From the NCBI RefSeq assembly GCF_006094275.1, contig NZ_CP034412.1, positions 930,001 through 994,000 on the forward strand: a stretch of 64,000 nucleotides of DNA, given 5' to 3'. Shown one piece after another: positions 8,392 through 17,632 of the stretch (the first letter of the stretch is position 1; every line of letters starts with the position of its first letter). The DNA is from Glutamicibacter creatinolyticus (GTDB taxonomy: Bacteria; Actinomycetota; Actinomycetes; Actinomycetales; Micrococcaceae). Both the position numbers and the translations under genes were made by a program. The notes beneath the pieces were generated by a model that was given only the letters and a program-made list of their open reading frames with translations, was not told the DNA's origin and searched no databases.

Positions 8392-8799
8392 ATGGACATC
8401 AAAATCAACTACGCATTTCTGCCGCACACCGACGGCGAAGCCGCCCTGGGGTTCTACCGCGATGCCCTGGGATTCGAGGTTCGCAAGGATGTCGGATACC
8501 AGGACATGCGCTGGATTACGGTTGGTCCGGTGGGCCAGCCGGAAACCTCCATCGTGCTGCATCCGCCGGCAGTGGACCCGGGTATCAACGAGGAAGAACG
8601 CGCCACCATCCTGCAGCTGATCGCCAAGGGCGCCTATACGGCGCTGACCCTTTCCAGCGATGACCTTGATGGGCTGTTTTCACGGCTCGAGGCCGCGGGC
8701 GCCGACGTGGTTCAGGAGCCCATGGATCAGGATTATGGGGTGCGGGACTGCGCCTTCCGTGATCCGGCAGGCAACCTCATCCGCATCAACCAGGCGTAG
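8392..8799 (+). CDS. VOC family (glyoxalase/bleomycin-resistance-like) protein
   Basis: 135 residues with the paired beta-alpha-beta-beta-beta pattern of the vicinal oxygen chelate fold. An N-terminal module (HTDGEAALGFYRDALGFEVRKDV) and a C-terminal module ending CAFRDPAGNLIRINQA are both typical. The family includes glyoxalase I, extradiol dioxygenases and drug-binding proteins. The substrate cannot be read from sequence. It follows the AraC regulator by 18 nt, so it is probably its target or partner. Confidence 0.85.
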   Translation: MDIKINYAFLPHTDGEAALGFYRDALGFEVRKDVGYQDMRWITVGPVGQPETSIVLHPPAVDPGINEEERATILQLIAKGAYTALTLSSDDLDGLFSRLEAAGADVVQEPMDQDYGVRDCAFRDPAGNLIRINQA

Positions 8800-8846
8800 G
8801 CGCCCCAGCGTCACCGAAAGCCGCCGAACTTCGACAAGGAACCAAA

Positions 8847-9635
8847 ATGCCGCTTCGCCTGGATATGGTTCGGCTCAGATCCTCCGACCCTGTCGCCAGC
8901 CACTCCTTTTACCGCCAAGCCTTCGCGCTCAATGACGCCAATGCCACTGATGCCGCCGATACACCGCTGAATATCCACGGTAAGGGTCAGCTGCACATTG
9001 TCCCGGGGGAGGGAACACCCCCGGCAAGCCCGGCCTTTGACGGGTATGTCCTCGGTGTCATTCTCCAGCAGCCCACTGATGTGGACCAGCTGCTGGGCGC
9101 GGCGAACCAGCAGGGGGCACGGATGATCAAACCGGCCAAGAAACAGTTCTTCGGGGACTACTCCGCCTCCTTCCACGCCCCGCAGGGAGCGATCTGGAAA
9201 GTCTCCGCGGCCACCAAGAAGAACTCCGCCACCGGGCAGGCCTCGCCCAAGCCGAATGAGCTGCTGGTCCTGTTGGGGGTTGAGCAGCCCCAGCAGACCG
9301 CCACCTTCTACCAGCAGCTGGGAATGCTTACCCGCCACGATTACGGGGACAAGTTCATTGACTTCCAGCTCACCGAGGGCGGTTTCCGGCTGGGGCTGCT
9401 GCCGCGCAAGGGGCTGGCCAAGGACGTCGGGGTCAACGACGAGGGCACGGGCCATGACGGTGCCCTGACCCTCTGCCATCATGCGGCGTCCCGCAACGCA
9501 CTGCAGGCACTGCTGGATACGGCACGAGCCGCGGGAGCCGGGAACGTTCTGGAACCGCACCAGCAGGACGGCCAGTGGCATGCCGGCTTTACCGACCCGG
9601 CCGGGTACGGCTGGAAGCTCACCAGCCCGGTGTAG
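8847..9635 (+). CDS. Two-domain VOC family protein
   Basis: 262 residues containing two tandem VOC domains. The first (about residues 4-120) has LDMVRLRSSDPVASHSFYRQ and the second (about 130-262) has LLVLLGVEQPQQTATFYQQL and a closing GFTDPAGYGWKLTSPV. The duplicated layout resembles proteins of the glyoxalase/hydroxylase type found in actinomycetes. It starts 47 nt after the single-domain VOC gene and ends before a terminator-like hairpin shared with the convergent ROK kinase gene. The specific reaction is unknown. Confidence 0.8.
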   Translation: MPLRLDMVRLRSSDPVASHSFYRQAFALNDANATDAADTPLNIHGKGQLHIVPGEGTPPASPAFDGYVLGVILQQPTDVDQLLGAANQQGARMIKPAKKQFFGDYSASFHAPQGAIWKVSAATKKNSATGQASPKPNELLVLLGVEQPQQTATFYQQLGMLTRHDYGDKFIDFQLTEGGFRLGLLPRKGLAKDVGVNDEGTGHDGALTLCHHAASRNALQALLDTARAAGAGNVLEPHQQDGQWHAGFTDPAGYGWKLTSPV

Positions 9636-9656
9636 GCAAACCCGCCGGAACACGAA

Positions 9657-9700
9657 AGTGGCGGCGACTGCGTCCCGATGAGGGAGGAGTCGCCGCCACT
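9657..9700. terminator. Hairpin between convergent genes
   Basis: A perfect 13-bp inverted repeat (9657-9669 with 9688-9700, arm AGTGGCGGCGACT) sits between the stop of the two-domain VOC gene and the convergent ROK kinase. It could act as a bidirectional terminator, although neither side has a strong T-tract. Confidence 0.6.
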
Positions 9701-9716
9701 GACATGCTGCCGCTTG

Positions 9717-10628
9717 CTAGGCGGCCACGCTCTCGGCCTGCGCCGGGAACAGGGCCGCGCCGATGGCGACCGCCTCACTGCCCAACTCGCTGGGCAGGAT
9801 CTGCACCGGATGCCCGGAAATGGGCGGGATCTCCTCCAGCGTGGCGCCGATAACCGGTTCCAGCAGATCCCAGGAACGGGCCAGCCCGCCACCGATCACG
9901 AAGGCGGACAGATCCAGCAGCCCTGAAACCACCAGGGCCGCCTGGGCCAGCCCCTCGCCGGCCTCCTGGAAAATATGCTGCGCCGCGCCATCGCCCTGCC
10001 GGGCGGCCTGGGCCACCTGCTGGGCGGTCAGCGGAGAACCGGTCATCTCGTAGTAGCGTGCCGCCACCGAGCGGCCCGAGGCCAGGGTCTCCAAGTGGCC
10101 GAGCCGGCCACAGGTGCACAGGCGCTCGCCGAAGCCGGGAATGTGCCCGATTTCCGCGGCCGCGCCGTGCTCCCCGGTGAACAGCCGCCCGCCGAGCACC
10201 AGTCCGCCGCCGACCCCGGTGCCCAGCGTGATGCCGAAGAAGTTGGGGTGCCCGTACCCGGCCCCGTAGAACTGTTCGGCCAGCACGAATGCGGCCACGT
10301 CGTTGCCGATGCTCACCGGCATGGACAGCGCCCGCTGCAGGTTGGCCCCCAGGTGGTAGCCCTGCCAGCCGCTAAACGAGTCGCTGGCCACCCTGACCAC
10401 GCCGTGCGCGTCAATCACCCCGGCGGCACCGACCCCGGCGCTGATCGGGGTGGCCCCGGACTGGGCGATTGCCTCGACACTGACCCGGCGCACGGCCTGC
10501 ACCATGGCGTCCCCGCCCTCGGAGGCCGGGGAGGGGGTGGCACACTTGGCCAGCACCTGACCGGCCGGATCCAGCATCACCGCCGAGATCCCGGTGCCGC
10601 CGATGTCTATTCCTAGTCGTGCCTTCAA
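9717..10628 (-). CDS. ROK family sugar kinase
   Basis: ROK kinases phosphorylate sugars such as glucose, N-acetylglucosamine or N-acetylmannosamine with ATP. The 303-residue protein has the phosphate-binding motif GIDIGGTGISAVML near the N-terminus, the catalytic-base Asp in SIGNDVAAFVLAE, and the sugar-binding ExGH motif as EIGHIPG. The zinc motif is CTCGRLGHLE, with His in place of the usual last Cys (C-x-C-G-x-x-G-C-x-E). It starts at a TTG directly abutting the stop of the ABC ATPase gene, with AAGGGA 5 nt upstream. It is thus the last gene of the importer operon, which suggests that the imported compound contains or releases a sugar. Confidence 0.88.
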   Translation of the reverse strand: MKARLGIDIGGTGISAVMLDPAGQVLAKCATPSPASEGGDAMVQAVRRVSVEAIAQSGATPISAGVGAAGVIDAHGVVRVASDSFSGWQGYHLGANLQRALSMPVSIGNDVAAFVLAEQFYGAGYGHPNFFGITLGTGVGGGLVLGGRLFTGEHGAAAEIGHIPGFGERLCTCGRLGHLETLASGRSVAARYYEMTGSPLTAQQVAQAARQGDGAAQHIFQEAGEGLAQAALVVSGLLDLSAFVIGGGLARSWDLLEPVIGATLEEIPPISGHPVQILPSELGSEAVAIGAALFPAQAESVAA

Positions 10629-12389
10629 CTATTTCCCTTCACTTCCAAGTGCGAGCAGTTCCCGGCGGGCCTGGCGGCGCAGCGCCTGGGCTTCTGGATC
10701 CGGGGAGGGGACCGAGGCCAGCAGCTGCCGGGTGTAGTCCTGCTGCGGGTCGGTGAGCACCCGGGCCGCCGGACCGGACTCCAGGACCTGGCCCTGGCGC
10801 ATCACGCTGACCGAGTCGCACACCGAATGCACCACCGCCAGGTCGTGGCTGATGAACAGGCAGCCGAAGCCGTGCTCCTGCTGCAGCTCCAGCAGCAGGG
10901 TGAGCACCTCGTCCTGCACCGAGACGTCCAGGGCGCTGGTCGGCTCGTCGGCGATCAGCAGCTTCGGGGCCAGGGCCAGCGCCCGGGCCAGGCCGATGCG
11001 CTGGCGCTGCCCACCGGAGAGCTCATGCGGGTAGCGCAGCGCCGTGTCCTTGGGCAGGCGGACCGCGTCAATCAGTTCGGCGACCCGGCGCTCGCGGAAG
11101 CCGCGGCCGGGGTCGGCCAGCTCCTTGCGGTGCATGATCATCGGCTCGGCAATCGAATCGCCCAGGGTCATGCGCGGGTCCAGGGAGCCGCCCGGGTCCT
11201 GGAAGATGATGCCCAGCCGGGAGCGCAGCCGGCGCAGCGCCCGGCGGGACAGGCCGGAGATGTCCTTGCCGAACAGTTCCACCCTGCCGGAGCTCAACGG
11301 CACCAGCCCGAGCGGGACCCGGCCCAGGGTGGACTTGCCCGAACCGGACTCGCCCACCAGCCCGACGATCTGGTTCTGGTGGATCACCAGCTCGGCGTGG
11401 TCCACCGCCCGGATCTTGCGGGTGCCGGAGGTGAAGTCCACGCAGACCTCGCCCATCACCAGGATTTCCTCCCCGGCCGCACGGCGTGCTGCCTCCTGGG
11501 CGTCGGGTACGGTCTGGGCGTGGACTTCCCGCTGCTCAAGCTGCATCTGCGGCAGCTTGGGCACCGCGGCCAGCAGCGCCTGGGTGTAGGGATCGGTGGG
11601 GGTGCGCAATACCTCGAACGCCGGTCCGCTTTCCACCACGAGCCCGGACTTCATCACCACCACCCGGTCGGCCAGGTCGGCCACGACCCCCATGTTGTGG
11701 GTGATCAGCACCAGGGCGGTGTTGGTTTCGCGCACCAGCTGGCGCAGCAGCTCCAGGATCTCGGCCTGCACCGTCACATCCAGTGCCGTGGTCGGCTCGT
11801 CGGCGATGATCACCGCCGGGTTGCAGGCCAGGGCGATGGCGATGACCACGCGTTGGCGCTGGCCGCCAGAGAGCTGGTGTGGATAGTTGCGGGCCTTGCC
11901 GGCCGGGTCGGGGATGCCGACCTTCTCCAGCAGGCTCACCGCCCGCTCGTGGGCCTGGGCCTTGCTGGCCTCGGTGTGGTTCAGGATCGCCTCGGCGATC
12001 TGCGCACCGATTTTCATGGACGGGTTCAGGGCGGTCATCGGCTCCTGGAAGACCATGGAGACCACGTTGCCGCGCAACGTGTCCATCATCGAGTCCGGGC
12101 TGCCCAGCACCTGGTGCCCGGCGACCTGCAGGGAACCGCGGGTGCGGGCGGTGCTGGGCAGCAGGCCCAGCGCCGCCAGGGAGGTGATGGTCTTGCCGGA
12201 GCCGGATTCACCGACCACCGCCAGCACCTCGCCGCGGTTGACCTCGAAGCTGACCCCGCGCACCGCGTTGACGGTGCGGTTCTTGGTCACGAAGTCCACT
12301 TCCAGGTCCGACACCTGCAGCGCCACTTCGGCCGGCTCGGCCGCGCGGCGCGCCCGCCGGGTGGATTCGGGGGTAGGGTTCTGGTTCAC
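10629..12389 (-). CDS. Peptide-type ABC importer, double ATPase
   Basis: 586 residues holding two complete ABC ATPase domains of the DppD and DppF/OppF type in one chain. The Walker A motifs are GESGSGKT (residues 60-67) and a second GESGSGKS in the C-terminal half. Both signature motifs read LSGGQRQR and both Walker B segments read [12 protein letters not shown] or [12 protein letters not shown]. Each half ends with the oligopeptide-specific tail. It powers the permeases encoded immediately upstream. The start is a GTG that overlaps the stop of the second permease by 4 nt (GTGA). Fused ATPases of this kind are common in actinobacterial nickel/peptide-type importers. Confidence 0.95.
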   Translation of the reverse strand: MNQNPTPESTRRARRAAEPAEVALQVSDLEVDFVTKNRTVNAVRGVSFEVNRGEVLAVVGESGSGKTITSLAALGLLPSTARTRGSLQVAGHQVLGSPDSMMDTLRGNVVSMVFQEPMTALNPSMKIGAQIAEAILNHTEASKAQAHERAVSLLEKVGIPDPAGKARNYPHQLSGGQRQRVVIAIALACNPAVIIADEPTTALDVTVQAEILELLRQLVRETNTALVLITHNMGVVADLADRVVVMKSGLVVESGPAFEVLRTPTDPYTQALLAAVPKLPQMQLEQREVHAQTVPDAQEAARRAAGEEILVMGEVCVDFTSGTRKIRAVDHAELVIHQNQIVGLVGESGSGKSTLGRVPLGLVPLSSGRVELFGKDISGLSRRALRRLRSRLGIIFQDPGGSLDPRMTLGDSIAEPMIMHRKELADPGRGFRERRVAELIDAVRLPKDTALRYPHELSGGQRQRIGLARALALAPKLLIADEPTSALDVSVQDEVLTLLLELQQEHGFGCLFISHDLAVVHSVCDSVSVMRQGQVLESGPAARVLTDPQQDYTRQLLASVPSPDPEAQALRRQARRELLALGSEGK

Positions 12390-13294
12390 TGCTGACCTCG
12401 CACATCAAACATGTCGCGCAACCCATCACCGATGAAGTTGAACGCACAAACTACAAGAACAATGGCGATGCCCGCCGGGAAGATCAGCCACCAGGCCCCG
12501 GAGTAGACCGAGGAGATGCCCTCGCTGAGCATCGCGCCCCAGTCGGTGGCCGGTGGCTGCAGGCCCATGCCCAGGAAGGAGATGTAGGCGATCAGCAGGA
12601 TCGCGTCGGCCACCTGGAAGGTCGCGTTGACCACGACGGTGCCGATGGTGTTCGGGATGATGTGGCGCACCACGGCGCGGGTGTTGCTGCCGCCGGTGGC
12701 CTTCACGGCCAGCACATAGTCCCGGGTCTTCAGGCTCAGGGCCTCGGCACGGGTCAGGCGCGCGGGCACCAGCCAGGAGACCAGGCCGATGATCAGCACC
12801 ATCATGGACTCACTGGGGCGCACGATCGCGGAGATCACCAGCAGCAGGAAGATGCCGGGCACCGCGATGCCCGCATCCACGATGCGCATCATCACCGCGT
12901 CCACCCAGCCCCCGGCGTAGCCGGCGATTGAACCCCACAGGGTGCCGATCACGGTGGCCAGCACGCCGGCGGCAAGGCCCACCAGGATGGAGGTCTGCCC
13001 GGCGACCATCAGCCGGCCGAGCACGTCATAGCCCAGCCCGTCGGTGCCCAGCACGTGCCCCTGCTCCCCGGGGGTGAGGTTGGAGGCCATCAGGTTCGTG
13101 GAGACCTGTTCGGTGGGGTACAACAGTGGTCCCAGGAAGCTGAAGAGCACCAGGGCCACCAGGATGGCGGTGCCCAGCACCGCGAGCTTGTTGGAGAAGA
13201 ACTGGCGCACCGCGCGCCTGGTCGGGCTCATCGCCGCCTCGGCGCTGCGCGCCGGGGTGGCCGGGGCCGTCGGGTTCTTGGTTGTCTCACTCAT
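12386..13294 (-). CDS. Peptide-type ABC importer permease (DppC-like)
   Basis: 302 residues with about six membrane helices and a long cytoplasmic N-terminus. The N-terminal OppC segment (AVRQFFSNKLAVLGTAILV) and a cytoplasmic loop with VLGTDGLGYDVLGRLMVAG are diagnostic of DppC/OppC subunits. The EAA loop that contacts the ATPase lies around LTRAEALSLKTRDYVLAVKA. It pairs with the DppB-like permease encoded just upstream, which it overlaps by 4 nt. It also overlaps the following ATPase gene by 4 nt, so all are translationally coupled. Confidence 0.94.
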   Translation of the reverse strand: MSETTKNPTAPATPARSAEAAMSPTRRAVRQFFSNKLAVLGTAILVALVLFSFLGPLLYPTEQVSTNLMASNLTPGEQGHVLGTDGLGYDVLGRLMVAGQTSILVGLAAGVLATVIGTLWGSIAGYAGGWVDAVMMRIVDAGIAVPGIFLLLVISAIVRPSESMMVLIIGLVSWLVPARLTRAEALSLKTRDYVLAVKATGGSNTRAVVRHIIPNTIGTVVVNATFQVADAILLIAYISFLGMGLQPPATDWGAMLSEGISSVYSGAWWLIFPAGIAIVLVVCAFNFIGDGLRDMFDVRGQQ

Positions 13295-14286
13295 TTGACG
13301 CCTCCACGGGAACGCGGATCGAGGATGAACTGGGTGATGTCGGCCAGCAGCGAGCCGATCACGGTGGCCAGGGAGATCACCAGGATGCAGCCCAGCAGCA
13401 CCGGGAAGTCGGTGGTCTGTGCCGCATTCCAGAACAGCAGGCCCATGCCCGGGTAGTTGAACAGCTGCTCCACCACCAGCGCCCCGCCGAACATCACCGG
13501 CAGGTAGTAGCCGAGCATGGTCACCACCGGGGTCAGCGAGTTGCGCAGCACGTGGCGGGCCACGACCCGCTTCATCGCGGTGCCCTTGGCCCGGGCGGTG
13601 CGCACGTAGTCCTCGTGCAGGTTGTCAATGGTGGAGGAGCGCATGTAGCGGGAGAAGGTGGCCACCCCGGCCAGCCCGCTGGTGAGCACCGGCAGCACCA
13701 TTTCCTTGGGCTGGGCCAGGATTTCGCCCACGGTGTTGCCCTGCGGGGCGCTGGCCGGAAGGATGCCCAGCAGCTGGGCGAAGAACATGATCAGCAGCAG
13801 GCCCAGAAAGAAGCTGGGGGTGGAGTAGACCACGAAGTTGATGCCGGTGATGATGTAGTCAAAGGGCTTGTTGCGGCGCAGCGCCTGGGCCATCCCCAGC
13901 GGGATGGAGACCAGCAGGGCCCCGCCCACGGCGGCGATCGCCAGGATCAGGGTCTTGGGCAGGCGCTGGGCGATCAGCGAGGAGACGTCCTCGTTCATCA
14001 CGAACGAGCGGCCCAGGTCCCCGGTCAGCCACTGGCTGACGTAGTTGAAGTACTGCTGGATCAGCGGCAGGTCGAAGCCCATCTCATGGTTGAAGGCCTC
14101 GATCTGGGCGGGCGTGGCCGCCTGGCCCAGAATGCCGCGGGCCGGGCCCCCGGGCAGTGCCTGCAGCAGCAGGAAGACGATGACCGACACAATGGCGATC
14201 ACCACCGCGGCCTGCACCAGGCGTTTGATCATGAACAGCCCGAAGAGGCGGATATTCGAATTATCCCGGACGGCGGTAGTCGTCAT
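13291..14286 (-). CDS. Peptide-type ABC importer permease (DppB-like)
   Basis: 331 residues from the ATG at 14286 (MTTTAV), chosen because GAAAGGA lies about 8 nt upstream; an in-frame TTG 18 nt further up is less likely. It has six membrane helices. The first (MIKRLVQAAVVIAIVSVIVF) and the EAA-type loop (MRSSTIDNLHEDYVRTARAK) match DppB/OppB. It partners the DppC-like subunit encoded next and lies about 85 nt after the binding-protein gene in the same operon. Confidence 0.94.
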   Translation of the reverse strand: MTTTAVRDNSNIRLFGLFMIKRLVQAAVVIAIVSVIVFLLLQALPGGPARGILGQAATPAQIEAFNHEMGFDLPLIQQYFNYVSQWLTGDLGRSFVMNEDVSSLIAQRLPKTLILAIAAVGGALLVSIPLGMAQALRRNKPFDYIITGINFVVYSTPSFFLGLLLIMFFAQLLGILPASAPQGNTVGEILAQPKEMVLPVLTSGLAGVATFSRYMRSSTIDNLHEDYVRTARAKGTAMKRVVARHVLRNSLTPVVTMLGYYLPVMFGGALVVEQLFNYPGMGLLFWNAAQTTDFPVLLGCILVISLATVIGSLLADITQFILDPRSRGGVK

Positions 14287-14370
14287 CGGTGATAGTCCTT
14301 TCAAAAGTTGTGTGCCTGCCCGTGGCCCGGCCCCGCGCAGCGGCGCCGGGCCACGGACACACCGCAGGTA

Positions 14371-16224
14371 TTACTTGTTCCAGCCCCAGCGCTGCGGGAA
14401 GAAGTTCCCGGTCGGGTCCTGGGTGGTGCCGGTCATGCCGTCGCGGATCACCGAGACCTGGTAGACCGGGTTGGGCAGCCACATCACCGGCAGGTCCTCG
14501 GCCAGCAGCGCCGAGTAGTCCTGCATGATCTGCGGGTCGTTGCTCTCCAGCGCCTTGGTCATCAGCTCATCGGCCTTGGGGTTGGAGTAGTTGCCGAAGT
14601 TCACCGAGGCGCCGGTGGCGAAGATGCGCTCCCCGGTCGGGTAGGCCGGGAAGTACCAGGAGCCGGCGGCACCGAAGTAGGAGAACTGCCAGTTGCAGTC
14701 CGAGGAGTCGGCCTCACACGGCACGGTGCGGTTGAGCACCGAGTTCAGCGGCGCGCGATCGAAGCTCACCGCGACCCCGGCCTCACGGAAGGAGGACTGG
14801 ATGGCGGCGAACTGCTTGTCCGCCTCCTCCGAACCGTTTTGCACCATCATGGTCAGCTCCATCTTGGTGCCTTCCTTGATGCCCTCGCCGCAGTCCGAGT
14901 CCCCGGCGCCGGCCGACTCGCAGACCAGGATGCCGTCGCTGCCGGCCTTCCAGCCGTGGTCGGCGAACAGCTGCTTGGCCTTTTCGATGTCGTACGGGTA
15001 GGGGTTGTTCTTCTGGGTGTCGGAAAGGTAGTGGGACTCGATGTCCTGCGGCACCGGGCCATAGACCGGGTTGGCCCCGCCCATCCAGACCTTTTCGGAG
15101 ATGGTGCTCTGGTCCACCGAGGACTGCAGCGCCTGGCGCACGTAGAGCTGCTTGAAGACATCGCCCATCTTCGGGTTGTTGAAGTTGTAGGGCATGTAGG
15201 TGATGGCCCACCCTTCCCAGGGGTCCATGTTGTAGTTGTTCGCCTGGAACTGCTGCTGCTGGTTCAGCAGTGAGGTGGGAATGTAGCCGTAGTCAATGCC
15301 CTTGGAGCGCAGCAGGTTCACTTCGGCATCGGCGGAGGTGAACGGCAGCAGGTTCACGGTCTGGACCTGGGCGGCGTCCTTGCCGTCGTAGTTTTCGTTC
15401 TTCTCCAGCGTGACCTTGCCGGAGTTGTCAAAGCCGCCGAGGGTGAACGGGCCGGAGACCACCTTCCACAGCGGGTTGTCCACGTAGTCCGAGATGTTCT
15501 CCGATTCCTTCATCAGGAACTTGAAGATCTCCTTGGCGCCCTTCTCGGTGCGGTCCGCGTCCCCGACCTTGCCGTCCTGGCTGGTCTTGGCCCAGGCATG
15601 GTGCGGCAGCGGGCGCACGGAAGCCAGCTGGCCGGAGTTCAGCCAGTCCTGGTTGTAGACCTTGTCGAAGGTGACGGTGAAGGTCTTCTCGTCGGTGTAC
15701 TCCACGTCGGTGATGTTGTCCGGCAGACGGCCTTCCTTGTACCCGCCCCACTGTTCCTTGTTCGCCTTGATCAGGTTGAACCAGAATTCCACGTCACGGG
15801 TGGTGATCGGTTCTCCGTCGGACCAGTGCATGTCACGCATGTGGAAGGTGACCTGCTTGCCGTCCTCGGAGTATTCCACCTTGTCGGCGATGCCGGTTTC
15901 GGTGTCCATGGCCATTTCGCCCTTGGAGCCGTCGAAGGTGAACATCGGGGACCACAGGGCCTGGTGGATGGAGGAGTTGTGGGTGGCCATCTTGCCGGCC
16001 ACGCCGATCGGCAGGATCCAGTTTGGCGTGGCGTTCGGCGGCAGGGCGTAGTTCACGGTGTTGGTGTCCACGCCGGCCGGCACGGTCTTGGCCGCGGCAT
16101 CGCTGTCGCCGTCGGTGGCGGAGTTGGTGTTGCTGTTTGCCCCGCCGCAACCGGTGAGCAGCAGCGCCAGCGCTGCCAGGCCGGCGGTGACGGACTTTTT
16201 CATGCGTCTCTGGTCGAAAGCCAT
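14371..16224 (-). CDS. Family 5 extracellular solute-binding lipoprotein
   Basis: 617 residues. The N-terminus is a lipoprotein signal peptide with lipobox LLTGC (Cys26), so the protein is anchored outside the membrane. The body matches SBP_bac_5 (peptide/nickel family): an N-terminal ALWSPMFTFDG segment, then VTFHMRDMHWSDGEPITTRD, and later YVRQALQSSVDQ and YPYDIEKAKQLFADHGW. It captures the substrate for the adjacent DppB/C/ATPase complex. The start at 16224 has GAGGA about 4 nt upstream; an in-frame ATG seven codons later (MKKSVT) is also possible. It is the first gene of the operon and diverges from the ROK repressor. Confidence 0.93.
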   Translation of the reverse strand: MAFDQRRMKKSVTAGLAALALLLTGCGGANSNTNSATDGDSDAAAKTVPAGVDTNTVNYALPPNATPNWILPIGVAGKMATHNSSIHQALWSPMFTFDGSKGEMAMDTETGIADKVEYSEDGKQVTFHMRDMHWSDGEPITTRDVEFWFNLIKANKEQWGGYKEGRLPDNITDVEYTDEKTFTVTFDKVYNQDWLNSGQLASVRPLPHHAWAKTSQDGKVGDADRTEKGAKEIFKFLMKESENISDYVDNPLWKVVSGPFTLGGFDNSGKVTLEKNENYDGKDAAQVQTVNLLPFTSADAEVNLLRSKGIDYGYIPTSLLNQQQQFQANNYNMDPWEGWAITYMPYNFNNPKMGDVFKQLYVRQALQSSVDQSTISEKVWMGGANPVYGPVPQDIESHYLSDTQKNNPYPYDIEKAKQLFADHGWKAGSDGILVCESAGAGDSDCGEGIKEGTKMELTMMVQNGSEEADKQFAAIQSSFREAGVAVSFDRAPLNSVLNRTVPCEADSSDCNWQFSYFGAAGSWYFPAYPTGERIFATGASVNFGNYSNPKADELMTKALESNDPQIMQDYSALLAEDLPVMWLPNPVYQVSVIRDGMTGTTQDPTGNFFPQRWGWNK

Positions 16225-16288
16225 GAGTTCCTCGCTAACGGTGTGAGTGGCTGACGATCCGCCGCCAACCTTTATTCAACATCGAACA

Positions 16289-16302
16289 AAGTATTGATAC
16301 TT
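16289..16302. promoter_or_regulatory. Palindromic operator candidate between importer operon and ROK repressor
   Basis: AAGTATTGATACTT is a perfect 6+2+6 inverted repeat inside the AT-rich 196-base region between the divergent start codons. ROK/NagC-type repressors bind AT-rich palindromes, so this is the best operator candidate for the neighbouring repressor. A second, shorter palindrome (ACTA-TGTG-TAGT) lies at 16311-16322. Confidence 0.5.
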
Positions 16303-16420
16303 ATGATCAAACTATGTGTAGTATAGGTCACGAGAGCTAAGACTTGCACCTGAATCGAAAAAAGTTTTGCGAATCTTGGTAATAGAAAGCGTCGTATGAG
16401 CCCAATGAGAGGATGTGTTC

Positions 16421-17581
16421 ATGGCTTCTGGAAACCTGGCGGCGGACATCATCCATCGCATCGCTGTTGAACCAGTCACCCGCTCGGCCCTGGCCCGCGA
16501 GTTTGAACTGGCCCCCTCCACGATCTCGGCAAAAGTCAATGAACTGACCGAGGCCGGGCTCATCGTTGAAGGCGGTGCTGCGCTCTCCCGCGGCGGACGC
16601 CCCGGCAAGCTGCTGACCTTGCGTTACCAGTCCGGACGCCTTGGGGTGATCTCCATGGGTTCGCGCCACGCGCGGGTTGGGGTGGCGGACATGTCCCGCA
16701 AAATCCTGTCCATCCGCGAGGTGCGGATCGATGTCGGCCAGGGCGTGGATGCCACCTTGGAAACTCTCTGGGCTGCGCTGAGGCAGGTGGCGGCCGAGGA
16801 TGGCGGACAGCTGCTGGCGGTGGGCCTGTGTCTGCCCGGACCGGTGGATGTGGAGCGAGGCGTCGTCGTCTCGCCCTCGCGCATGCCCGGCTGGCACAAC
16901 CAGCCGGTGGCCGAGATGGCCCGGCAAAAAATGGGCATACCGGTGAACATGGACAACGATGCGAACCTCGCGGCGCTGGGGGAGTACCTGACCCGGGGTG
17001 ATGACGCCGCCGCCAACTCGATCACGCTGATCGCCGGATCCGGCATCGGCTCGGGCATCATGGCCAACGGCGAACTCTTCCGCGGCTCCTCCTACGCCGC
17101 CGGGGACATCACGCACACCAAGGTCGAGGCCGCCGGGGACCGGTTGTGCTCCTGCGGCAACCGCGGCTGCCTGGAAACCATTGCCTCCGGCGCGGCCATC
17201 GTGCGCGACCTGGCCGCGGTGGGCACCCACGTCGATGACATCCACGACGTGATCCAGCTGGTGCGTGACGGGCACCCGGCCGCCAATGGAGTGGTGCGCG
17301 AGGCCGGCCGGCAACTCGGGCTCGCGCTGAGCACCGTAGTGAACTTCTTCAATCCCGGGGACGTCTACCTCACCGGCACCCTGTCCAGCGCCAGCGTCTA
17401 CGTGGCTGCGGTGCGCTCCCAGCTTTATGAACGCTGCCTGCCCATGGCCACCTCCGGGCTGCGCGTGGAAGCGGCAATGGCCGGGGCACACGCCGGGCTG
17501 ATTGGCGCCGCGGAGATCGCCTTGATCGAGTTGCTGAGCCAGCCCAGCCTCCCCGCAGAATTTTCAGACCCGCCGGCCTAG
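16421..17581 (+). CDS. ROK family transcriptional repressor (NagC/XylR type)
   Basis: 386 residues: an N-terminal winged helix-turn-helix (residues about 15-75, SALAREFELAPSTISAKVNE), then a ROK domain with NMDNDANLAALGE and the zinc motif CSCGNRGCLE. The sugar-binding ExGH is DITH here, so the protein probably senses a sugar or sugar phosphate and does not phosphorylate it. The ATG at 16421 is preferred because GAGAGGA lies 7 nt upstream; a GTG two codons earlier is possible. It is divergent from the importer operon and likely controls both that operon and its own downstream genes (M81 peptidase, CutC) through the palindrome at 16289-16302. Confidence 0.9.
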   Translation: MASGNLAADIIHRIAVEPVTRSALAREFELAPSTISAKVNELTEAGLIVEGGAALSRGGRPGKLLTLRYQSGRLGVISMGSRHARVGVADMSRKILSIREVRIDVGQGVDATLETLWAALRQVAAEDGGQLLAVGLCLPGPVDVERGVVVSPSRMPGWHNQPVAEMARQKMGIPVNMDNDANLAALGEYLTRGDDAAANSITLIAGSGIGSGIMANGELFRGSSYAAGDITHTKVEAAGDRLCSCGNRGCLETIASGAAIVRDLAAVGTHVDDIHDVIQLVRDGHPAANGVVREAGRQLGLALSTVVNFFNPGDVYLTGTLSSASVYVAAVRSQLYERCLPMATSGLRVEAAMAGAHAGLIGAAEIALIELLSQPSLPAEFSDPPA

Positions 17582-17632
17582 CCGGTGGGCGGCGCTCAGG
17601 CGCCACGACCCTCCATGAAAGGAAACCGTCTC

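Noticed and set aside
10827-12395. Long plus-strand open frame opposite the ABC ATPase gene
   Set aside because: Complement of the double ATPase, which has all Walker and signature motifs. The translation is low-complexity.
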